Source of the DNA: an uncultured Desulfovibrio sp.
Lineage (GTDB): Bacteria > Desulfobacterota > Desulfovibrionia > Desulfovibrionales > Desulfovibrionaceae
DNA length: 18,996 bases
Direction: 5' to 3'
Assembly: GCA_900541395.1 (NCBI GenBank)
Contig: UQJT01000043.1
Coordinates: 1 to 18,996, forward strand
A model generated the notes under the pieces. That model made no database searches, was not told the origin of the DNA, and saw only the letters and a list, made by a program, of their open reading frames with translations. Of this stretch, positions 1 through 6,376 are shown piece after piece. Every line of letters starts with the position of its first letter. Within the stretch, counting starts at the first letter, position 1. The position numbers and the translations under genes were made by a program.

Positions 1-19
1 GCGGGTGGATTTCTGTTTC

Positions 20-169
20 GGAAGCTATGCTTCCTCAACTGGCTAAAGCCATATGCATAACTGGCCCCGACACAAAACGCTTCGCATTTTGTGTCGGGGC
101 CAGTCGCCGAAAACCGCGTTTTTCGGCTCATTCACGGCGGCCATGTTCTGCCGCCGGGGGCCACGTGAA
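20..169. repeat. cluster of consecutive inverted repeats (hairpins)
   Basis: Six inverted repeats follow one another with almost no spacing. They are 20-25/29-34 (GGAAGC arms), 41-44/47-50 (GGCT/AGCC), 52-59 (TATGCATA, self-palindromic), 61-77/87-103 (17-bp perfect arms, beginning CTGGCCCCGACACAAAA), 106-113/120-127 (GCCGAAAA arms) and 136-141/150-155 nested inside 131-135/165-169. No oligo-T tract follows the strong 61-103 hairpin on either strand, so it is not a typical intrinsic terminator. The rest of 1-298 has no convincing gene; only a weaker repeat, 189-195/217-223, is visible. The block could be a REP-like intergenic element, an RNA, or remnants of a mobile element. The inverted repeats are certain; their function is unknown. 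Confidence 0.6.
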
Positions 170-298
170 CACTTGCTTCACTGCTGTACCGCCTGCCCCA
201 TCGCATCCAACATGCCCAGGCGGGCAAGGCCGGCATGGATTTGGAAGCCAAACGTCGCGGGCCCGGAATCATAAAAAGCGCGCCTGACCTGTGCACGC

Positions 299-742
299 TT
301 ATAGCGTTTTATGAATATACATTCTGCTTAAATCCGTGTCGCCATCACCCTGAACCATGCATAAAAATTCCCAACCATAGCGCGCATAAAATGTTGTGTG
401 ATCGGTCACGAGATAAAGCGTATCAATTCCCTTTTTTCTCATATCTTCACATGCATAGTTCAACAACGCGCCGGCTATGCCTCGACAGCGATAATATCGC
501 TCCACATAGAGCGCACAAATATTGGGCTTTAAGTCCTTTCTATTATGAAAGTCATTATCTATGACGCCAAGTCCTCCTATAACGGCATTCCCAGACCTGA
601 CCACATACCATTGGGGAATAATATTTTTATTTTTTATACATTCCTCAATGCTTTCCAAATATGCCTCAAAAGGAATATGAAATTTTTTATGAAACCAATC
701 GGCCGCGCAAATTTTTAATTCCGGATGGTTTCGTATTGCCAC
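299..742 (-). CDS. GNAT-family N-acetyltransferase
   Basis: This is a 147-residue protein of the GNAT fold, which transfers the acetyl group of acetyl-CoA to an amine. The substrate cannot be told from the sequence. The acetyl-CoA binding motif A is visible as YRCRGIAGALL (about residues 83-93), preceded by the strand PNICALYVE. The C-terminal motif TDHTTFYARYGWEF is typical of GNATs, with a Tyr in the general-acid position. The start is GTG at 742: HPELKICAADWFH directly follows, as is usual near the N-terminus of this subgroup. An AAGGAG at 767-772 lies about 24 bases upstream, too far for a good ribosome binding site, so the start is uncertain. The gene is conspicuously A/T-rich (many AAA, ATA, AAT codons) against its GC-rich neighbours, which suggests recent transfer, perhaps from a Firmicute. 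It ends with TAA. Confidence 0.85.
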   Translation of the reverse strand: MAIRNHPELKICAADWFHKKFHIPFEAYLESIEECIKNKNIIPQWYVVRSGNAVIGGLGVIDNDFHNRKDLKPNICALYVERYYRCRGIAGALLNYACEDMRKKGIDTLYLVTDHTTFYARYGWEFLCMVQGDGDTDLSRMYIHKTL

Positions 743-784
743 AACATGATGAATGTTCGTTGCTTTCTCCTTTCTTGAACTTAC

Positions 785-798
785 CCCCGGCGCCGGGG
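785..798. terminator. weak GC palindrome downstream of the HD-GYP gene
   Basis: A 14-base perfect palindrome (CCCCGGCGCCGGGG) lies between the HD-GYP stop and the acetyltransferase start. It could form a short hairpin in the transcript, but no T-run follows on the minus strand, so termination would be weak or factor-dependent. Confidence 0.25.
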
Positions 799-817
799 CC
801 GGAACGTCGTCCCGATC

Positions 818-2020
818 TTATGCCGCTTTGCCGCGCAACGCGCGCCCCATAGTTTCGACAATATCGGGGTCCAACAATCCCTGTTCGACCATAGGGAATA
901 AAACGCGCATGGCCTGATCGTGCGTCATGCCCGCCCGATAAGGCCGATCCTCGGTGAGTGCCTGATAAATGTCGCAACAGGCCATAAGACGACATTCAAA
1001 TGACAGCTCATGGGCCCCGTAGCCGCGCGGGTAACCGCTGCCGTCCAGTTTTTCATGATGACAGGCCGCCCAACGGGCAATCTCTTCCAAGCCTCCCACG
1101 TTTTCCAAAATTTCCCAGGTCATGGCTACATGGCGCTTCATGATCTCATATTCGTCAGGCGTGAGCGGCCCCGGCTTTTCCAGAATGGCGGCGGGCGTGG
1201 ACAGTTTGCCGATATCGTGCAGATACGCGGCGATAACCAGACGCTCACAGTGATCGGGGTCCAGGCCGTACACCTTGCCCATATAGCCCGCCTTAGCCGC
1301 CAGACCGCGCGAATGGCGCAGAGTAAAACGCGATTTGGCGTCGACGATGAAGGCGAACATGCCGCACAGCCGTACCATGTCGGCGGTGGATAATTCCACT
1401 TTCCGGCAGGCCAGAGACTCGGCCAGGGCTGCGTCGATACGATCGTCGGCCAGATCGCGGGTCAAGTCCGGCCCCAGTTGCTCAAGCAGAACGTCCACCG
1501 CGTAGGGCGCATACAGTTTTTCCCGAAAACGGCGCAGGTGGGCGCGCATGTCGTCTTCCATATCGGGGCGCTCCGTCCCCAGGGCCAGGCGCAAATCCAT
1601 ATTGTCGACCAGGCGCAGCACGGCCGCGCGCACCGGTATGGCCTCCCCGGCCAGGCCGTGAAATCCCGTTCCGTTCCAATTCTCGTGGTGGTGCAGTATG
1701 ACGCCGTCCACATCGCCCAAAAAGGGAAAAGCCCGCGCGTTTTCCTCGCCTTTTTCGCAATGGGCGGCAAATCCCTCCAGGCGATCTAAGTCTCCCCGCC
1801 CCGCTTCCAGCATGTAGGCGGTAAGCGCATTGTCGTGCAACACGGCGCAGCAGCCCATGTCGAACACTGCGTCGTCGGGCAGGCCCAGGGCCCGGCATAG
1901 ACGCATGGACACGCAGGCCACGCGCTTGCCGTGATTGCTGGTCACGCCGAGCAGTTCCCTCTCCACACAGTCCAGGGCCTTGGACAGCGAAAACAAGAGT
2001 TCGTTGAGCATGATGCGCAT
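818..2020 (-). CDS. tandem HD-GYP domain protein (probable c-di-GMP phosphodiesterase)
   Basis: This 400-residue cytoplasmic protein shows no membrane segment or receiver domain. The C-terminal half (about 215-395) is a full HD-GYP domain: H236, H268-D269 in YLHDIGKL, H297, H321-H322 followed by the DGSGYP signature (326-331), and D350 in ACCDIYQALTEDRPYR. Such domains hydrolyse cyclic di-GMP with a di- or tri-nuclear metal centre. The N-terminal half (about 25-140) reads like a second, eroded copy: H30, H62-D63 (VLHDNAL instead of HDIGK), H110-H112 with NGTGF replacing the GYP motif, then LVDNMDL in place of the D-I-Y segment. It may be a regulatory or dimerisation module. The ATG at 2020 has a GAGG eight bases upstream. 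An AT-rich -10-like TATTAT lies at 2079-2084. A terminator separates it from adiA upstream. Confidence 0.88.
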   Translation of the reverse strand: MRIMLNELLFSLSKALDCVERELLGVTSNHGKRVACVSMRLCRALGLPDDAVFDMGCCAVLHDNALTAYMLEAGRGDLDRLEGFAAHCEKGEENARAFPFLGDVDGVILHHHENWNGTGFHGLAGEAIPVRAAVLRLVDNMDLRLALGTERPDMEDDMRAHLRRFREKLYAPYAVDVLLEQLGPDLTRDLADDRIDAALAESLACRKVELSTADMVRLCGMFAFIVDAKSRFTLRHSRGLAAKAGYMGKVYGLDPDHCERLVIAAYLHDIGKLSTPAAILEKPGPLTPDEYEIMKRHVAMTWEILENVGGLEEIARWAACHHEKLDGSGYPRGYGAHELSFECRLMACCDIYQALTEDRPYRAGMTHDQAMRVLFPMVEQGLLDPDIVETMGRALRGKAA

Positions 2021-2130
2021 GAATGGTGCCTCGCTCCGGCGTCGGTGCGGTCGGACCAGGTCGACCGTGGGCCCAAGGATAATAAATAACGACGGAGTGT
2101 CCAGTCCGGAACGAAGCGGCCGAAAACCTC

Positions 2131-2176
2131 AGACCCGGCCCCGGTTTTCCGCCGAAGCGGGACCGGGGCCGGGTCT
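2131..2176 (-). terminator. probable terminator of adiA
   Basis: Perfect 15-bp arms lie at 2131-2145 and 2162-2176. The loop itself holds an inner 4-bp hairpin (2149-2152/2157-2160, loop CGAA). On the minus strand the stem is followed by GAGGTTTTCG, a short T tract. The structure starts about 20 bases after the adiA stop, so it most likely ends the adiC-adiA transcript and insulates the HD-GYP gene. Confidence 0.65.
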
Positions 2177-2198
2177 AAGGCCGGGGCGGACGATACGT

Positions 2199-4493
2199 CT
2201 AGCGTGTCAGGCAAGCGACAACGTAGCGACCGTCCTCGTTTTCCACCCCGTGGGTATCGTGTGTAAAGCCGGGGAATTTGGCGTCGAACGCCTCCAACGC
2301 CTTAAGGTAGCCGAGCAGCGGCCCGTCGGCCGGACCGGCGTTTTCACCGGGCATGAGCAACGGAATGCCCGGAGGATAGGGAACCACCCCCGTGGCCACG
2401 GTACGGCCCGCCATGACATCCAAGCCCAGGCGCTCGATGCGGCCCCGCACCAGATTTTCATACGCCTCCGCGGGGGACATATCCGGCCGGGGCAGGATGG
2501 AAAAGGCCGCCGACAAAAGACGCGTGGTCTGCAAATTTTTCATGGTATGGAACATATCGGTGCACAGGTCCTTGAGGCCCATGCCCCGGTAACGCCGGGG
2601 ATACGCGGAGGCCAGGGCGGGCAGAGACTCGGCCAGGGGCGTATTGGCGTCGTAGTCTTTTTTGAAGCGCAGCAGCGTGTCCACCAAAGTGCCCCACTTG
2701 CCCTTGGTGATCCCCAGGGAGAACAGGAACAGAATGGTGAAATCCGTGGTCTTTTCCACCACGATGCCGAAGCGGTCCAGGTAGGAGGTGAGCACCGAGG
2801 CCGGAATGCCCCATTCCCGCAGTCCGTCCGCGCCCACGCCGGGCGTGGTCACCGACACCTTGATGGGGTCGAGCATGCAATATCCCTCCTCCACCTTGCC
2901 GAAACCGTGCCAGCTTTCGCCGGGCTTGAGGGTCCAGCACGCGGGGTCGACGGCCAGGCGGGCGGGGTCGGCCTGCCAGAAGGGCACCTTCCTGCCGGAT
3001 TCGTCGGCCACGACATCCGGCTGCCATACATTGACGAACCATTCGCCCTGCTCGGCGTAATCGGCGTTGAGGCGGGCTATGAGGCGACGGAAGGCCACGG
3101 CCTCACGGATGGATTCGCCGGTCAGAGTTTCGCCGCCGGGGCCGTCCATCATGGCCGCGCTCACGTCGTTGGAGGCGATGATGGCATACTGGGGCGAGGT
3201 GGAGGCGTGCATCATGAACGCCTCGTTGAAACGATTGTGCTCGATGGGATTGCGGCCGTCGCGCACGTGGATCATGGACGCCTGGGACAGCGCCGCCAAC
3301 AGCTTGTGAGTGGACTGGGTGGCGAACACCGAAGGTTTGTCGTCCGTGTGTTCGGACGGATCGCCGTGCATGGCGTAACGGTCTTCGTACAGGGGATTGA
3401 AGCGGGCGTAACCGTACCAGGCCTCGTCAAAGTGCAGGCGGTCCACGCTCTGGCCCAACAGTTCCTCCACCCGCCGCACGTTGTAGCACAAACCGTCGTA
3501 GGTGGAGTTGGTGACGATGGCGTGGACCGGAGCGGCGTCCATGCCGTCCTTGACCAGGGGATTGGCCCGAATGGATGCGCGGATGGCCTGAGGGGTCAGG
3601 TTTTCGGGCAGGATGGGCCCGATAATTCCGTACTGATTGCGGGTGGGCATCATGTACGTGGGCACGGCCCCGGACATGGTGATGGCGTGCTCCACGGACT
3701 TGTGGGCGTTGCGGTCGCACAGGGCCACCTGCCCACGGGTGACGCTGGCCGTCATGATCACCCGATTGGAAGTGGATGAGCCGTTGGTCACATGGTAAGT
3801 GCGGTGCGCGCCGAACACGCGGGCGGTGTATTTTTCACTCTCGCCGATAGGGCCGGAGTGATCCAGCAGCGAGCCCAGCTCGCCCACCGAAATGGACAGG
3901 TCGGAACGGAACAGGTTTTCTCCGAAATAATCGAAAAAGGCCCGGCCGACCGGAGACTTCAAAAAGGCCGTCCCCCCGGTGTGGCCCGGCGTGTGCCACG
4001 AATATTCATGGACCCGGGCAAAACGGGCCAGGGCGTCGAACATGGGGGGCAGCAGATTTTCGCGATAGTTGTGTACCGCGGCCCGGACCCGGCCCGCGAT
4101 AAAGGCGGCGGTGTCCTCGAAGAGCCAGATAAAATCGTTGGTGCGTCGCAGCACGTCCAGAGGAATCTGGGCCGCGTTTTCGCGATCCGTGAACAGAAAT
4201 ACAGGCACCTCGGCGTTGCGTCTGCGCACCGCGTCCAGAACCACGGCGGCGGGGCCGTGGCTGCCGGCGTCCTCCAGGTCCCAATCCAACAACACGGCCT
4301 GAATGAGCGGATCGGCCACCACCAGCATGGCCGCGTCAAAGGAACTGCCCGCGCTCAACACCTCCATGTCGTCCTGTTCCAACTGAGTCTTGAGTTTGCG
4401 GATCAAACGCCCGGCCACGCTTTCAGTCTCGCACTGATCGTGCACGAGCAGGACGCGCATCCCCAGTTTGTCGGCGGAATGGGCTAAAATCAT
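2199..4493 (-). CDS. adiA: arginine decarboxylase, AdiA type (biodegradative)
   Basis: This 764-residue fold-type-I PLP enzyme of the Orn/Lys/Arg decarboxylase family turns arginine into agmatine and CO2, consuming a cytoplasmic proton. The N-terminal response-regulator-like wing domain spans about 1-135. The PLP core follows, with HEYSWHTPGHTGG (about 162-174) and FDEAWYGYARFNP (about 355-367). The PLP lysine is K397 in ATQSTHKLLAALSQAS. The C-terminal domain ends with YPPGIPLLMPGEN and PGFTHDTHG. Local wording matches E. coli AdiA (for example GSLLDH.G..GESEKY.ARVFGA and KWGTLV.TL..FK..YDANTPLA) better than the lysine enzymes CadA/LdcC. The length is normal (756 in E. coli). The ATG at 4493 has AAGGAG eight bases upstream; a second ATG at codon 12 is possible but lacks a better site. 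It lies 30 bases downstream of adiC and is almost certainly co-transcribed. Arginine specificity is inferred from similarity and the neighbour. Confidence 0.95.
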   Translation of the reverse strand: MILAHSADKLGMRVLLVHDQCETESVAGRLIRKLKTQLEQDDMEVLSAGSSFDAAMLVVADPLIQAVLLDWDLEDAGSHGPAAVVLDAVRRRNAEVPVFLFTDRENAAQIPLDVLRRTNDFIWLFEDTAAFIAGRVRAAVHNYRENLLPPMFDALARFARVHEYSWHTPGHTGGTAFLKSPVGRAFFDYFGENLFRSDLSISVGELGSLLDHSGPIGESEKYTARVFGAHRTYHVTNGSSTSNRVIMTASVTRGQVALCDRNAHKSVEHAITMSGAVPTYMMPTRNQYGIIGPILPENLTPQAIRASIRANPLVKDGMDAAPVHAIVTNSTYDGLCYNVRRVEELLGQSVDRLHFDEAWYGYARFNPLYEDRYAMHGDPSEHTDDKPSVFATQSTHKLLAALSQASMIHVRDGRNPIEHNRFNEAFMMHASTSPQYAIIASNDVSAAMMDGPGGETLTGESIREAVAFRRLIARLNADYAEQGEWFVNVWQPDVVADESGRKVPFWQADPARLAVDPACWTLKPGESWHGFGKVEEGYCMLDPIKVSVTTPGVGADGLREWGIPASVLTSYLDRFGIVVEKTTDFTILFLFSLGITKGKWGTLVDTLLRFKKDYDANTPLAESLPALASAYPRRYRGMGLKDLCTDMFHTMKNLQTTRLLSAAFSILPRPDMSPAEAYENLVRGRIERLGLDVMAGRTVATGVVPYPPGIPLLMPGENAGPADGPLLGYLKALEAFDAKFPGFTHDTHGVENEDGRYVVACLTR

Positions 4494-4523
4494 ATTTCGA
4501 ACTCCTTACGGAAAAGAGGGTTT

Positions 4524-6110
4524 TCAGAAAGCCGGGTTCTGAACCGGGGAGGAAGCGGCCGGATTCACGCGCATGTCGGTATCGACGGCGGCGCCCGCAG
4601 GCGGGGCGGACTGAACCGGGTTCCGGTTCAGGATGCCGGGTCGGGGCACGCGATGCCGGATGGCGAACTCCCGGTGGGCCACCGCAAACCAGAATGTGGC
4701 GATCAGCATGAGCACGGTGACGATCAGTGAAGCGTAGCGCACCCACACGGGCGAAATGCCGCCCGGATGGATATGCTTTTCCTCGATTTCGCGCTTGCGG
4801 TTGAGGGCCACGGAATAAAAGACGATGGTGGCGATGACGAAGATCAACGACCAACGGGTCTGTTCGCCGTCCGATCCGAGCAGGGCGGCCAGGCTGTAAA
4901 CCGCGCCGATGAACCCCACCACGGTGTATGCCGCGAAGGTATTGGGCGGCAGCACATGATACCCCAAAACCTTGATCGAAATGCACGAATAAATGTAGGG
5001 GAGCAGAGTCAGGATCACCGCGATGGAGGCCAGTTTGCCGAACTGTTCTCCGGCAGTGGGCGACATGGTGGCCAGGACCTGAAGCGTCATCAGCACGGCC
5101 ACAATGGCCAGACCCGCCGAAGGCACGTTCTTTTTGTTGACCCTGGCGAACACATTGCCGAACAGACCGTCGTCGGCCGCCGCCTTGGCGCTCTGTCCCA
5201 CCAGCAATGTCCACCCGGCCAGCGACCCCAGGCAACCGACGGCCGCGCATACCGCCACGGCGTCGGCCGCCCAGTCGCCCAGAGCGATGCGGGCCGCGTC
5301 GGCAAAGGGCGCGGCGGACGACACCAGTTCCTTGTTGGGAATCATGCCCATGATGACCGACGAACTGAGCACGTAGCACACTCCGGCCAGGACTACCCCG
5401 CCCATAGTGGCGATGGGAACGTTACGCCGGGGATTTTTGACCACTCCGGCGGACACGGACGCGCTCTCCACCCCGATGAAGGCCCACAGGGTGAAAGTCA
5501 GGGTTGCTCCCACGGCCTGTATGTCGTTTTCGCCCGATACGTTCCAACCCGCCGCGAACACGTCGGGATGAAACCAGAACCAGCCCAGCAGGGCCATGCC
5601 GATGATGGGGATAAGGGCCATGATGGTGGTCACCGACTGTATGCGCCCCACCAGATTGGGACCCAGCATATTGGCGTAGGTGAACAGCCAGATGACGAAA
5701 ATCTGGGCGAAGGCGAAAATATAAGGATTACGCAGGCTGGGGAAGAAATGGGTGAGGTAGCCTATGCCCGCCACGGCCAATCCCACATTGCCGATGACGT
5801 TGGCCAGCCAGTAGATAAGGTTGGTCTGATACCCCATATAGTCGCCGAAGGCTTTGCGGCTGTAGGCATAGGGTCCTCCCGCCGCCGGATCGATGGAGGC
5901 CAGCTTGGCGAAAGTCAGCCCCAGACATACGGCCCCCACGCAAGTGATGATCCAGCCGACGAGCGCGATGCTGCCTATGGCGGCCAGGTTGGCGGGCAGC
6001 ATGAATACGCCCGATCCCATCATGTTGCCGGCCACCATCAGGGTGGCGGCGACAACTCCGATTTTATTCCGATCGTCCTGACCGGCGCTGGTAGCGGCGT
6101 CCTGACTCAT
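4524..6110 (-). CDS. adiC: arginine/agmatine antiporter, AdiC type, with extra C-terminal membrane segment
   Basis: This APC-superfamily inner-membrane exchanger imports arginine and exports agmatine, supplying AdiA and removing its product. Residues that bind substrate or gate it in E. coli AdiC are all present with a constant +7 offset: GSGVF (32-36), Y100, W209, E215 in FIGVESAS, and W300 in GWTLLVGQ. Twelve membrane helices fit residues 1 to about 450. Unlike the 445-residue E. coli protein, this one has 528 residues. The additional part contains a hydrophobic stretch (about 466-488, SLIVTVLMLIATFWFAVAH) that could be a 13th helix, then a Pro/Ala/Asn-rich tail of about 40 residues. The ATG at 6110 has GAGGA about six bases upstream. 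It is first in the operon with adiA. Substrate is inferred from the residues and the gene pair. Confidence 0.93.
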   Translation of the reverse strand: MSQDAATSAGQDDRNKIGVVAATLMVAGNMMGSGVFMLPANLAAIGSIALVGWIITCVGAVCLGLTFAKLASIDPAAGGPYAYSRKAFGDYMGYQTNLIYWLANVIGNVGLAVAGIGYLTHFFPSLRNPYIFAFAQIFVIWLFTYANMLGPNLVGRIQSVTTIMALIPIIGMALLGWFWFHPDVFAAGWNVSGENDIQAVGATLTFTLWAFIGVESASVSAGVVKNPRRNVPIATMGGVVLAGVCYVLSSSVIMGMIPNKELVSSAAPFADAARIALGDWAADAVAVCAAVGCLGSLAGWTLLVGQSAKAAADDGLFGNVFARVNKKNVPSAGLAIVAVLMTLQVLATMSPTAGEQFGKLASIAVILTLLPYIYSCISIKVLGYHVLPPNTFAAYTVVGFIGAVYSLAALLGSDGEQTRWSLIFVIATIVFYSVALNRKREIEEKHIHPGGISPVWVRYASLIVTVLMLIATFWFAVAHREFAIRHRVPRPGILNRNPVQSAPPAGAAVDTDMRVNPAASSPVQNPAF

Positions 6111-6186
6111 GACACGTCCTCACGCGACGGATAAACGTTTTCAAGCCCGGCACGGGCGCGGCCGAAGGCGGCCCGTACCCTTTTAT

Positions 6187-6216
6187 TAAGTAAAACGGAC
6201 CGTTTTTTACTGGCAA
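6187..6216 (-). promoter_or_regulatory. predicted adiC-adiA promoter with embedded palindromic operator
   Basis: On the minus strand, TTGCCA (6216-6211) and TACTTA (6192-6187) are separated by 18 bases and resemble sigma-70 -35 and -10 boxes. The spacer is almost filled by the palindrome AAAACGG-A-CCGTTTT (6192-6206). A dyad in that position is a common place for a repressor to bind. The start site would lie near 6179, giving a leader of about 70 bases with a hairpin at 6152-6157/6171-6176. The regulator is unknown. Confidence 0.5.
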
Positions 6217-6262
6217 TGATAGATGGAGAAAAAGCGCTCGTCCCTGGAGCAGATTGCGCCGG

Positions 6263-6306
6263 AACACATCCGCCCGGTCGGGATACTCCGTTCGGGCGGA
6301 TGTGTT
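6263..6306. terminator. strong hairpin between divergent adiC and LTA-synthase-like genes
   Basis: Perfect 14-bp arms lie at 6263-6276 and 6293-6306 (AACACATCCGCCCG and its complement), with a 16-base loop. On the plus strand the second arm runs into TGTTTTCCCC, so it could terminate rightward transcription. No rightward gene ends here. It may insulate the two promoters or belong to an unannotated short transcript. Confidence 0.45.
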
Positions 6307-6340
6307 TTCCCCGCGTCTGCCCTGACGCGGCGGCGCTTCC

Positions 6341-6370
6341 TTGACACTTCGCGCGACGCGACGCTACAAG
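6341..6370 (+). promoter_or_regulatory. sigma-70-type promoter for the LTA-synthase-like gene
   Basis: A perfect TTGACA (6341-6346) is followed 18 bases later by TACAAG (6365-6370). The expected transcription start falls at about 6376-6378, on top of the ATG at 6377, so the mRNA may have no 5' leader. Confidence 0.55.
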
Positions 6371-6376
6371 CGGGGC

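Noticed and set aside
1..300. possible tRNA or CRISPR in the hairpin cluster
   Set aside because: The stems differ in sequence and length, there are no repeat-spacer units, and no cloverleaf with anticodon and T-loop was found.
1935..3779. 614-codon plus-strand open frame
   Set aside because: It lies opposite adiA and its upstream region. The composition (Gly, His, Arg, Gln-rich) is that of an antisense frame in GC-rich DNA, and adiA is unmistakable.
4767..6134. 455-codon plus-strand open frame
   Set aside because: It is antisense to adiC, with low-complexity antisense composition and no ribosome binding site.
6223..6340. possible small leader ORF beginning ATGGAGAAAAAGCGC before the orphan hairpin
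   Set aside because: There is no Shine-Dalgarno sequence, and the frame runs on into the LTA-synthase-like gene out of phase; nothing supports translation.
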